19,093 nt of DNA, taken from positions 1 to 19,093 of the forward strand of contig CAZCSJ010000012.1 of the NCBI GenBank assembly GCA_964501445.1, given 5' to 3'. Below are positions 11,414 to 19,041 of the stretch, one piece after another. A model generated the notes under the pieces. It was not told the origin of the DNA and did no database searches. It worked only from the letters and a program-made list of their open reading frames with translations. Position 1 is the stretch's first letter, and every line of letters starts with the position of its first letter. The stretch comes from CAZCSJ01 sp964501445. Its GTDB lineage: Bacteria > Patescibacteriota > Minisyncoccia > Sungbacterales > HO2-52-23. The position numbers were made by a program, and so were the translations under genes.

Positions 11414-12766
11414 TTAAAGGGAACGGACGTGCGTTACGAAATCTTCTCCGCGGTGAAATTCGTTGAGGTATTGGCTAAAGCTCGCCGCACCCGGCGAGAG
11501 CACCACATAGTCGCCGCGCTTTGCATTTTTGTATGCGACTCGCACCGATTCTCTCATTGATTTCGCCGTATTCATTTCCCTTAATTCATAATTCATAATT
11601 CCCTGCCCGCCATGCTTCGCAAGGCGATGCAGGCGGGTTAATTCTCGCTTAAGTTTCTCCGTTCCCGTGCCGGGCAGCAATACGAGTATATCAACATTTT
11701 GAGCTATCATCCGCGCCATCTCGCGAAAATCAAGCTTTTTATCTTCTCCGCCCGCAATGAGAACGAGGCAGCGCGCGAGCGGGCGGAAGCGCTGGATCGC
11801 GGCAATGGCTGCTTCGGGAGTGGTGGAGGTGGTATCGTTTATGAAGTGCGCCCCGCGCTTCACTGCAATTTCCTCTTGGCGCGCGGGAAGCCCTTTGAAA
11901 TGGCGCACGACAAATTGGATACCATTTTTTGATACGCCAAGCTTTCTTGCGACCCCGACCGCAAGCCCGACAGAGGAGCGATAGTGCGCCCCGAGTGTTG
12001 CGTCAACGATTTTTTTAAATTCTTGCGGCAGTGTGGTTTTTATCACATGCGACTTTGCGGATTCTACAGTACGAAGCAGCAATTTGTCGCCTTTTGGTAT
12101 AAAAAGAAAATCGCCGCGTTTCTGGAACCGGAACACATTTGATTTTGCGCGGATGTACTCCGCCATTGTACGATGCCAATTTAAATGGTCACGATAGATA
12201 TTGGTCATCACCGCGATATGCGGACTCCGTTTTTCTGTAGTCAAATCTTCAAGTTGGAAACTGGAAAGCTCAAGCACCACCACGTCCTCCTTTTTCAATT
12301 GAGGCAAGAGTTCAAGCATGGATTTTCGGATGTTTCCCGCGAGAAACACCCGTTTGTATCTCTTTTTTAAAAACGCCTCAATGAGTGCCGCGGTCGTGGA
12401 TTTCCCGCGCGTGCCGGTAATGCCGATAATGCGCGCCGGACACTCGCGGAAAAATACCGCGGTATCGCTCGTGATGGGAATGTGCCGCTTTCGCGCGAGT
12501 GCGAGAAACGGAGAATACGGCCGGACGCTCTGATTTTTGAAAATGACGTCGGAGGCGAGAATATCTTTTTTGCGATGCCTGCCGAGGACATACCGGATAT
12601 TTTTGTATCGGGAAAGGGCGTTTAGCGAGGGTCGCAGATCCTGTACCGATCTTAGATCGGTACAGGTGACGCGGGCTCCTCGGCGTATCAAAAACTTCAC
12701 CGTACCCACCCCGCCGCCGTGGAGACCAAGACCCATGACCAACACTTTTTTTCCCAGAAAAGTCAT
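11414..12766 (-). CDS. murD: UDP-N-acetylmuramoyl-L-alanine:D-glutamate ligase
   Basis: MurD ligates D-Glu to UDP-MurNAc-L-Ala. The N-terminal UDP-binding region (GKKVLVMGLGLHGGG), the ATP loop GITGTRGKSTTAALIE, the central LELSSFQLEDL and TNIYRDHLNWH motifs, and the C-terminal VVLSPGAASFSQY are present. The ATG at 12766 (MTFLGKK) fits the family; an in-frame ATG at 12778 lies within a repeat that spans the gap to the upstream gene. The loop has GTRGKS instead of the common GTNGKT. Two repeat-derived segments are seen: CTDLRSVQ near the N-terminus from a perfect palindrome, and RLAKHGGQGIMNYELREMN near residue 380 from a palindrome plus ATGAATT repeat. No SD. Confidence 0.95.
   Translation of the reverse strand: MTFLGKKVLVMGLGLHGGGVGTVKFLIRRGARVTCTDLRSVQDLRPSLNALSRYKNIRYVLGRHRKKDILASDVIFKNQSVRPYSPFLALARKRHIPITSDTAVFFRECPARIIGITGTRGKSTTAALIEAFLKKRYKRVFLAGNIRKSMLELLPQLKKEDVVVLELSSFQLEDLTTEKRSPHIAVMTNIYRDHLNWHRTMAEYIRAKSNVFRFQKRGDFLFIPKGDKLLLRTVESAKSHVIKTTLPQEFKKIVDATLGAHYRSSVGLAVGVARKLGVSKNGIQFVVRHFKGLPARQEEIAVKRGAHFINDTTSTTPEAAIAAIQRFRPLARCLVLIAGGEDKKLDFREMARMIAQNVDILVLLPGTGTEKLKRELTRLHRLAKHGGQGIMNYELREMNTAKSMRESVRVAYKNAKRGDYVVLSPGAASFSQYLNEFHRGEDFVTHVRSL
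11582..11637. repeat. Composite repeat insertion in murD
   Basis: A GC-rich inverted repeat (11601-11637, outer words CCCGCC and GGCGGG) is joined to an AT-rich 20-nt sequence (11582-11601) that recurs exactly at 12771-12790. Together they encode residues absent from ordinary MurD in the C-terminal domain. Confidence 0.8.
12640..12666. repeat. Perfect 27-nt palindrome in murD
   Basis: Arms CCTGTACCGATCT and its exact complement flank a single central T. It encodes TCTDLRSVQ, which sits where MurD proteins normally have a similar TDL.S motif, so the palindrome has blended with conserved sequence. Its length is nine codons. Confidence 0.85.
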
Positions 12767-12770
12767 TCCG

Positions 12771-12790
12771 TAATTCATAATTCATAATTC
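12771..12790. repeat. AT-rich 20-nt repeat between the deacylase gene and murD
   Basis: The sequence (AATTCAT units) spans the deacylase stop codon and the spacer before murD. It is identical to 11582-11601 inside murD. It creates false start codons (ATGAATT) ahead of the true murD start. Confidence 0.8.
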
Positions 12791-14368
12791 TCGTTTAAGT
12801 GCTCTCCCCGCTCTTTCTCCGATCGGCCTCCCTTCGCGTACCGCAATTTTTCCATTCACAATCACCCATTCAATCCCGCTCGGATATCGGAAGGGGTTGC
12901 GATAGGTCGCGCGGTCACGAAAGAGTTTTGGGTCAAACACGATCAAATCCGCAAAATAATTTTCTTTTGCCATCCCCCGCTCGCGGATGCCAAGGGCTTC
13001 GGCGGGGAGCGCGGTCATTTTCCTGATCGCTTCTTGTGGCGCAATCCGTCCTGTATCCGTAACAAACTTATGCCAAAAGTGCGGGAAGGCGCCAAAGGAA
13101 CGCGGATGGAGCAAATTGCCCTCGCGATACGCCTCTTGTGCGGAGCCAGCGCCATCGGACGCGATGAAGGAGTGCGGATGCACGAGTGCCGCGGCGGTGT
13201 TTTTTCCCGAGACCGTACGGCCGATAATTGACACGCGCCCCTCATTTACGCGAACCGTCTGCAGGAGTGCGTCTTCGGGCGAAAGTCCTGTGTCGGCGGA
13301 AATTTCTTGAATGGTGCGCCCCACCATTGATTTCACTTGGGCGGAAAAAATAAGAATTGTATCATAATGCAATGTGGAGCCGCGCATTGCTTCCACGATT
13401 TTCTTTCGTTCATCCGGAGCGTCAATGCGTTTGAAAAGCTCGGTAAATCCACCTTGGCGCGCCCATGCGGGAATCAAAAGATAGAGGAGTGATCCGGTGG
13501 TGCGATACGGAGAGACGTCAAATGTGATATCAAGACCGGATTCGCGCGCGCGATCAATTATGTGAATTGCTTTTGGAAAAAGCGGCCATGCCTTTCTGCC
13601 GATTGCTTTGAAGTGGCTCACGCGAATTGGCACGCCCGCTTCGCGTCCGATCTGCACCGCTTCGTTGACGCTCGCAAGGATTTCCGCGCCCTCGGAACGG
13701 AGATGGAGTTTTACTACACCTCTGCCCGCGGGCGCGTCCGCAAGTACCTTCGCAATTTCAATAACCTCCTCGGTCGTGGAAACTTTCTCGTGTCCATAGG
13801 CAAGACCAAGCGAGAGGCCGAACGCGCCCTCGGCAAGGGCTTGACGCAGTAAATACTTCACCTGTTCCCGTTCTTCAAGCGTGAGCAGCCGGATGTCATT
13901 TCCGATAACCCCCCTCCTTAACGTGCCGTACCCCACGAATGTGCCCACATTCACTCCCGGACGAAATGCGTCAAGCGCCTCAAGGTAGGAAGCCATCGTA
14001 TCCCAGTTGACATTGATATCCGCAGGGTTTGCCCATTTTGAAATCGCGCCAATCGCATATTTTGAGCCGAGCGGAGCGAGGGACGCCCCGCAATTGCCGC
14101 CAATGATGGTCGTCACTCCCTGCATGAGGAGCGAGTCAAGCGTTGGATATTTAAAAAGAGTCAGATGCGTGTCGGAGTGGTTGGTCAAGTCAATAAAGCC
14201 GGGGGTCACATATTTATTACCCGCATCAATAATCGTTCGCGAACCCGATTCGCGGATGCTGCCGATTGTTGCAATGCGCTCGCCCTTCACCCCCACGTCC
14301 GCCACTTGCGGCGCCTCACCGCTTCCGTCAAAGACGAGCCCGGATTTTATTACGATATCGTAGGACAT
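12782..14368 (-). CDS. N-acyl-D-amino-acid deacylase family amidohydrolase
   Basis: This 528-aa protein belongs to the D-aminoacylase branch of the amidohydrolases, which hydrolyse N-acyl-D-amino acids. It shows the N-terminal beta domain (DIVIKSGLVFDGSG), GGNCG (metal Cys), KLHLRSEG and RVSHFKAIG (metal His pair), IASDGAG (catalytic Asp) and the C-terminal FADLIVFDP. The usual first HxH is DLTNHSD, with Thr in place of the first His. The start MSYDIVIKSG at 14368 is supported by the family; a TATACT -10-like box is only about 6 nt further upstream, so the mRNA may be nearly leaderless. Its stop is 16 nt from murD. A role in D-amino-acid recycling is inferred from context. Confidence 0.9.
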   Translation of the reverse strand: MSYDIVIKSGLVFDGSGEAPQVADVGVKGERIATIGSIRESGSRTIIDAGNKYVTPGFIDLTNHSDTHLTLFKYPTLDSLLMQGVTTIIGGNCGASLAPLGSKYAIGAISKWANPADINVNWDTMASYLEALDAFRPGVNVGTFVGYGTLRRGVIGNDIRLLTLEEREQVKYLLRQALAEGAFGLSLGLAYGHEKVSTTEEVIEIAKVLADAPAGRGVVKLHLRSEGAEILASVNEAVQIGREAGVPIRVSHFKAIGRKAWPLFPKAIHIIDRARESGLDITFDVSPYRTTGSLLYLLIPAWARQGGFTELFKRIDAPDERKKIVEAMRGSTLHYDTILIFSAQVKSMVGRTIQEISADTGLSPEDALLQTVRVNEGRVSIIGRTVSGKNTAAALVHPHSFIASDGAGSAQEAYREGNLLHPRSFGAFPHFWHKFVTDTGRIAPQEAIRKMTALPAEALGIRERGMAKENYFADLIVFDPKLFRDRATYRNPFRYPSGIEWVIVNGKIAVREGRPIGERAGRALKREL

Positions 14369-14398
14369 AATACAAATAGTATAACACAAATAACGTAA

Positions 14399-14430
14399 AA
14401 GACCTCGGTAGGTTTCCCCATCGAGGTCTT
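14399..14430. terminator. Terminator after the 239-aa gene (bidirectional form)
   Basis: AAGACCTCG (14399-14407) pairs exactly with CGAGGTCTT (14422-14430). T-rich tracts follow on both strands. It lies downstream of the minus-strand gene at 14443 and upstream of the deacylase gene, separating the two units. Confidence 0.88.
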
Positions 14431-14442
14431 ATTTTATCATTT

Positions 14443-15162
14443 TTATTTTTTCTCTTTTTCCTCCTTCTTCAGATGCATCACCATGCTGAAAAGCCTCGCC
14501 ACTTCGGCTCTATCGCGGTCAGTGGCAAGATAGGCCTCCAATACTTGAACTCGTGTCTCAAGCGACCTCACTTTATTTTTGAGATCGCAGTTTTTATTCT
14601 TATATCTCTTCCTTTCCTTATCTATCAAAAACTTCTCCTCCTCGAGTTGTCGGATTTTTTCCTCCAACTCGCGAATGCGGTCAGTTTCCGGAACCATCGG
14701 AGAGACCCTCGGGATAGGTTGAGGAATTTCTGTATGGGTCGATCCCAACTCAATCAACCCAAGGGTTGCTTCTTCCTCCGGGGGTTCTCCATCTTGCTCC
14801 GACATGATTTCCGCTAAAACCTCCAGAGGCGGCGTTGATCTTTCAACTGCCAAATCGAAAGCTGAAAGATCTAATAAATTTTCTTCTATACCGTTCGCGT
14901 CTCCCCCATCGTCCTCTTGCCGTATAATCTCATCAGAAGACTCTACGGCGGGTGTGAATCTGTATACTTTCACGCCCACCCATTTAAGGACTCCCCGATC
15001 GATAAGGCGTCCCATAATGTCAGAAGCGACAACCCCATCCTCTAGCTTCATGCCGATTTTAATGACACGGGCGGGATTGTAAATCAACCCGCCATGTGCT
15101 TCTGCGTGCTTCCGCAGCACGCCGCATGCTTTTCTATCCCTCTGACTCAACGTAGTATTCAT
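14443..15162 (-). CDS. Hypothetical protein with winged-helix-like N-terminus and C-terminal coiled coil
   Basis: I do not recognise this 239-aa protein. Residues 1-70 include KIGMKLEDGVVASDIMGRLI and DRGVLKWVGVKVYRF, a helix-helix-strand pattern like a winged helix. Residues 75-165 are acidic and Pro-rich. Residues 165-239 are a Lys/Glu coiled coil (IRELEEKIRQLEEEKFLIDK). The start is ATG at 15162, 7 nt after GGAGG; a GTG one codon earlier is closer than optimal. It has its own promoter and terminator. A DNA-binding or chromosome-organising role is possible but not shown. Confidence 0.75.
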   Translation of the reverse strand: MNTTLSQRDRKACGVLRKHAEAHGGLIYNPARVIKIGMKLEDGVVASDIMGRLIDRGVLKWVGVKVYRFTPAVESSDEIIRQEDDGGDANGIEENLLDLSAFDLAVERSTPPLEVLAEIMSEQDGEPPEEEATLGLIELGSTHTEIPQPIPRVSPMVPETDRIRELEEKIRQLEEEKFLIDKERKRYKNKNCDLKNKVRSLETRVQVLEAYLATDRDRAEVARLFSMVMHLKKEEKEKK

Positions 15163-15184
15163 CACCTCTCCTCCCTCAAGACAT

Positions 15185-15213
15185 GCTATACGTATTCATT
15201 TGTTAACGTTCAA
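15185..15213 (-). promoter_or_regulatory. Candidate promoter of the 239-aa gene
   Basis: On the minus strand TTGAAC (15208-15213) and TATAGC (15185-15190) are 17 nt apart, 22 nt upstream of the start codon. Confidence 0.55.
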
Positions 15214-15280
15214 GCCAATTTTAATATCTAAGAAATATATCTCACTGTACCGATGATTTCTCGCCTCTGCAAGCCAAACA

Positions 15281-15302
15281 AAAAAAGGGGGGCCGAAGCC
15301 CC
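15281..15302 (-). terminator. Terminator of the 219-aa gene
   Basis: On the minus strand GGGGC-TTCG-GCCCC forms a UUCG tetraloop hairpin followed by CC and a run of T. It lies 22 nt after the stop codon. Confidence 0.88.
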
Positions 15303-15324
15303 GCTATATTATATATTGAATAAT

Positions 15325-15984
15325 TCAGTACTGATTATACCGCGTATCGCCGCGGCGATAGACGCTATGAATACAAAGCGCCTCTTGCCCGACCGTGAAG
15401 GTAAAGCGCAGTACGCCGCTCGCCCTCGCAATCCAACAGCCCTCGGGAGATCCCGGAAAACCCGCCTTTGCCTTCTTCACGTAAAGCGACCTATGGTCCG
15501 CCCCATAGTCGCAGAGAAGCTCTATGCCTTTTGCGAGCAATTCCTGTTCCTGATCCGCGTACTTTTCTTCAAGAAGAAAGGAAAATTGCGGGTCATACCA
15601 TGCGGGCTTATTGTAAAAATCGCTCCTCAAGGGGAACAATTTCCTGATTTCTCCAAGCGCTCTTCGGCGCTCTCGCTTCGCACTTTCCAAACGTATTTTT
15701 TCGGCCATCGCAAAGAGCGCGGGAAAATCGGGGAATTGAACGGCGAGTTCCTCAAGGCGGATCACTTTAATTTCTTCCCTCTCTCGCTCCAAAAGAATAA
15801 GTCGCCTGTGGAGATCCCTATTTTCTTCCTCCAATGATGTGCAGCGTCTCCGCAACTCCTCGCTTGCGATTTGCGCACTCTGATACCCTTGGGCTATCAC
15901 CCGCACGTTATCCTGGAGTATCGCGTATTTCATTTGGCACCCCGCGGTACACGTACAAACCGTGGGACCTAACGATCTCGCCAT
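15325..15984 (-). CDS. Hypothetical coiled-coil protein, 219 aa
   Basis: I do not recognise this protein. It starts with a Cys cluster (CTCTAGC, residues 10-16), then a coiled coil (about 30-75, EELRRRCTSLEEENRDLHRR), a second helical part (76-115) and a mixed C-terminal domain with several aromatic residues (YNKPAWYDPQFSFLLEEKY). The ATG at 15984 follows AAAAGGAGG with good spacing. It has a UUCG terminator. With the 239-aa gene downstream it forms a pair of strong-SD accessory genes, but each has its own terminator, so they are probably separate transcripts. Confidence 0.75.
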   Translation of the reverse strand: MARSLGPTVCTCTAGCQMKYAILQDNVRVIAQGYQSAQIASEELRRRCTSLEEENRDLHRRLILLEREREEIKVIRLEELAVQFPDFPALFAMAEKIRLESAKRERRRALGEIRKLFPLRSDFYNKPAWYDPQFSFLLEEKYADQEQELLAKGIELLCDYGADHRSLYVKKAKAGFPGSPEGCWIARASGVLRFTFTVGQEALCIHSVYRRGDTRYNQY

Positions 15985-16055
15985 TGTGTTTCCTCCTTTT
16001 CTTTTTTAACAAATACCTAGTGGATTCCTACCACACCGAGGGATGAAAATCAACA

Positions 16056-16109
16056 AAACCGAATGTCAACACTATAAAACGATCGTTTTGAAGTGTTGAC
16101 ATTCGGTTT
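16056..16109. repeat. Palindromic element 4 (ACGATCGT-centred)
   Basis: Two 27-nt half-sites match at 25 of 27 positions, centred between 16082 and 16083. Each half contains CCGAATGTCAACAC and the core is AAACGATCGTTT. The last base is the final base of the rmuC stop codon. On the minus strand the stem is followed by a T-rich tract, so this copy could terminate rmuC transcription. Confidence 0.92.
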
Positions 16110-17149
16110 CACTCCCCTTCGCTCGGTTTTTCAAGAAGCACCGGCTCCACACCTATCCGCTCGCCCGTGATGCGAAGCACGTCTTTATCAATTTTTCCAA
16201 GCTCCTTATATGCGCTGTTATACATATTTACCGTGGTTCCCAAATTTTTGCCGAGCCGTTGCATATGATCATCGAAGCTTCCGAGATGCCGCCCCAGATT
16301 CTCAACCTGCTTTATTATTGTCCGGGCTTCTTCGGAAATCTTCTGATTTCTCAAGCCCTGAAGAACGGTTTGGAGGTATGCCAAAAACGAGGTCGGCGAT
16401 ACGATAATTACCTTCTTCTGTCCGGCATAGTGAATCAAATTTCTGGTGTCATCCGTTACAGCACCCACTTTATTGATCAAGAGATCATAATATACTGCTT
16501 CGGAGGGTATGAACATGAAGGCAAAATCCATAGTCCCCTCTTCCGGTTTAACGTATTTCGAGGTCTCATCAATGCGCGCCTTCAAATCGCTTACAAAGGC
16601 ACTCTCATACCGCTTTTTTTCCGTGGGATCCTGCGTCCCAAGAATCCTATTATAATTTTCCAGAGAAAACTTGGAATCAATAGGGATGATTCTTTTGTCC
16701 ACAAACACTACCGCATCCACAATAACTTTATCGGAAAAAGAATACTGCATCTCGTAGGAACCCGGAGGCAAGACGTTTTTCAGCACGGTTTCAAGAAAAT
16801 ATTCGCCAAGCACCCCGCGCTGTTTGGGATTTTGCAGAATATCCTGCAGTCTCTTAATTTCTTCAAAAGAACTGGCGGACTGTCGGGATATTTCCTCAAC
16901 CCGCGCCACCCGCTCCCTGACATCTCCAATGATTTTTATATTCTCCCCAAATTGCCTCTGAATCAGTTGATTGGATTCGCCGAGCTTCTGATCCAGGGTG
17001 CGGGTAATTTCGTTAATCTGATTATGGAGCATGAGTAGGGTTCCCTCATCTTTTCTATCTTCGGGTTTCCGCCCGCGCGCCAAAAACCAAAAAATTCCGG
17101 CAAATCCGGCAATGACGATTGCGATAAGAATAATAAACTCCGTGCTCAC
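16109..17149 (-). CDS. rmuC: DNA recombination protein RmuC
   Basis: This 346-aa protein has one N-terminal membrane segment (FIILIAIVIAGFAGIFWFLA), a coiled coil (about 45-105) and the RmuC domain (RGVLGEYFLETVLKNVLPPG, VDAVVFVDKRIIPIDSKFSL, FMFIPSEAVYYDLL). RmuC limits inversions at short inverted repeats in E. coli; its nuclease-like fold is inferred in the family. The GTG start overlaps the TGA of the upstream HAD gene by 4 nt (GTGA), so the two are translationally coupled. No SD. A genome this rich in short palindromes may make RmuC relevant, but this is speculation. Confidence 0.95.
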   Translation of the reverse strand: MSTEFIILIAIVIAGFAGIFWFLARGRKPEDRKDEGTLLMLHNQINEITRTLDQKLGESNQLIQRQFGENIKIIGDVRERVARVEEISRQSASSFEEIKRLQDILQNPKQRGVLGEYFLETVLKNVLPPGSYEMQYSFSDKVIVDAVVFVDKRIIPIDSKFSLENYNRILGTQDPTEKKRYESAFVSDLKARIDETSKYVKPEEGTMDFAFMFIPSEAVYYDLLINKVGAVTDDTRNLIHYAGQKKVIIVSPTSFLAYLQTVLQGLRNQKISEEARTIIKQVENLGRHLGSFDDHMQRLGKNLGTTVNMYNSAYKELGKIDKDVLRITGERIGVEPVLLEKPSEGE

Positions 17150-17955
17150 TTTTTTGTTTTACTAAGAATTGTGTGAATAATTCGCTTGGTTTCTTCGGGT
17201 CCTTTCACGGGAATATAATCCACGCCTGTACGCACCACCGCGTAATCATTGCCGCCGGGGAAAATTGCGTCACCAATAAAAAGCATGTCTCGTATCTTTG
17301 TCCCGATGTGCTTCGTGATTTGATGCAGGCCATACCCCTTATCAATGCCTTTTCGGGTAACATCAATGGAGGTATACCCGGCGGCGCGCACTTCAAATTG
17401 CGGGAGGCGGTGTGAAAGGATGCGGGCAATTTTCATTTTTGTTTTTCCGTGCTCGCGCGCCCACTTCTCTTTTAACGCCACGCCGCGCTTTTTCCCAACG
17501 ATTTTCACCACATCCTGGCCGAGCCCGGAAAATGTGATCTGCGTGCCGCGGTCTTCAATCATGACACCATATACTTTTTTCGGCGGCCGGTATCGTATTT
17601 CTTTAAGCACCCCGTGAATCGTCTTTTTTATTTTTTCCCTCTCCTTTTTTGAAAGTGCTAACGCGTATATGTTTTTCCAGCCGGAACGATAACGATAGAA
17701 AGAGGTTGCCGTGGTGGGAAATAAAAAGAGGCGTCCCGAGAGGGACCGCGGCGCTTTCAGGGGACGGAGAAGCTGCTCGCGGAAAAGTGCGTATTTGCCG
17801 CCGCCAATGACTGCCACCCGTTTTGCAAGAAGGAGCTTGGACAGGAGAGCAGCCATTTCCTTATCCATTGGCGCTTTAGTGGAAGTCAGCGTGCCGTCGA
17901 GATCAAACACGATCAACTTTTTATCCGGTATTTTTTTGCGGCTGGCAATTTTCAT
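17146..17955 (-). CDS. HAD-IIB phosphatase, phosphomannomutase (PMM2)-like
   Basis: This 269-aa protein has HAD motif I VFDLDGTLT (Asp nucleophile and acid/base), a small motif II region (AVIGGG), and motif IV FIGDAIFPGGND, very like the GDxxxPGGND of eukaryotic-type phosphomannomutases. The cap region between about 85 and 185 is basic. Substrate is not certain: mannose or other sugar phosphates are likely from the family. It is the first gene of a two-gene unit with rmuC. The ATG lies 24 nt from the ychF start on the other strand, and no SD is present. Confidence 0.85.
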   Translation of the reverse strand: MKIASRKKIPDKKLIVFDLDGTLTSTKAPMDKEMAALLSKLLLAKRVAVIGGGKYALFREQLLRPLKAPRSLSGRLFLFPTTATSFYRYRSGWKNIYALALSKKEREKIKKTIHGVLKEIRYRPPKKVYGVMIEDRGTQITFSGLGQDVVKIVGKKRGVALKEKWAREHGKTKMKIARILSHRLPQFEVRAAGYTSIDVTRKGIDKGYGLHQITKHIGTKIRDMLFIGDAIFPGGNDYAVVRTGVDYIPVKGPEETKRIIHTILSKTKK

Positions 17956-17979
17956 ACATGTACTATAGCATCATAAGGT

Positions 17980-19041
17980 ATGTCGCTCAAAATCGGTATT
18001 GTCGGGCTGCCCAACGTGGGGAAATCCACACTTTTCAAGGCCCTCACAAAAAAACAAATTGATATTGCGAATTACCCGTTTTGTACCATAGAACCCAATA
18101 TAGGGGTGGTTCCCGTACCGGACGCGCGGCTTGCCGCGCTCGCGGCACTCTCGCGCTCCACAAAAGTGATTCCCGCGATTGTTGAATTTGTTGATATTGC
18201 CGGGCTTGTGAAGGGGGCGGCCGAAGGCGAGGGGCTTGGCAATAAGTTCCTGGCGGCTATTTGCGAATGCGATGCGATCGCAGAGGTGGTGCGGGTTTTT
18301 GAAGATGCCGATGTCATACACGTTGCCCACAAAATAGACCCTGCCTCTGACATCACGGTTATTGAATATGAGTTGATGCTAAAAGACCTTGAGACCGTAC
18401 ATCGCCGACTCCAAGGTATTGAAAAAGAGATAAAAGCCGGAAAAAAAGAAACGGTCGCGGAAAAAGCGGCGCTTGAAACGGTGAAAAAACATCTTGAAGC
18501 GGGAGAACCTGCCGCAATGTCGGGTGCGGCGACCTCGCTCCAGCTCCTCACCGAAAAACCAATTATCTATGTATTGAACGCCTCCGAGGAGCAGATCGCG
18601 AGCGGCTTTGAGCCCACCGGCGCGCTCAAAGAAAAAATCGGTTCCGCGTCCTCTATTGTTATTTCATCAAAAATAGAAGCGGAACTTTCCGAACTACCCG
18701 ATGAGGAGCAAAATGAATTTTTTGAAACACTCGGACAGAAAGAACGCGGGCTCAACCGCCTGATACAAACCGGCTACCGCGCGCTCGGGCTTATCACTTT
18801 CTTCACTACCGGCGAGGATGAAACGCGCGCGTGGACCATCCCCGCACACTCCGCTGCACCCCGCGCGGGACGCGCGATCCACTCCGATTTTGAAGAAAAA
18901 TTCATCCGCGCAGAGGTGATTTCGTATGAAAAATTAGTGGAAGCCGGTTCGTATGCCCGCGCCCGGGAACTGGGCTGGCTCCGAACCGAGGGGAAAGAAT
19001 ATGTGGTGCAAGACGGAGATGTCGTTGAATTTAAGATTTAA
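17980..19041 (+). CDS. ychF: Redox-regulated ATPase YchF (Obg family)
   Basis: This 353-aa Obg-family P-loop protein binds ATP and associates with the ribosome. It shows G1 GLPNVGKST, G3 DIAGLVKGA, and the NASE that replaces NKxD and confers ATP preference in YchF, followed by a helical hairpin (about 120-175) and the C-terminal TGS domain (RAGRAIHSDFEEKFIRAEVI). Cys35 (NYPFC), the redox-sensing Cys of E. coli YchF, is conserved. The ATG follows ATAAGG, a weak SD. The promoter must lie in the 24-nt divergent spacer or inside the HAD gene. The 52 nt after its stop hold no identifiable gene; TTGACA at 19056 could start a promoter that leaves the window. Confidence 0.97.
   Translation: MSLKIGIVGLPNVGKSTLFKALTKKQIDIANYPFCTIEPNIGVVPVPDARLAALAALSRSTKVIPAIVEFVDIAGLVKGAAEGEGLGNKFLAAICECDAIAEVVRVFEDADVIHVAHKIDPASDITVIEYELMLKDLETVHRRLQGIEKEIKAGKKETVAEKAALETVKKHLEAGEPAAMSGAATSLQLLTEKPIIYVLNASEEQIASGFEPTGALKEKIGSASSIVISSKIEAELSELPDEEQNEFFETLGQKERGLNRLIQTGYRALGLITFFTTGEDETRAWTIPAHSAAPRAGRAIHSDFEEKFIRAEVISYEKLVEAGSYARARELGWLRTEGKEYVVQDGDVVEFKI

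Noticed and set aside
2109..16109. ACGATCGT palindromes as cyanobacterial HIP1 sites, dif sites or an origin
   Set aside because: HIP1 is GCGATCGC without long arms; dif is about 28 bp with XerCD arms and normally single; no DnaA-box cluster is near.
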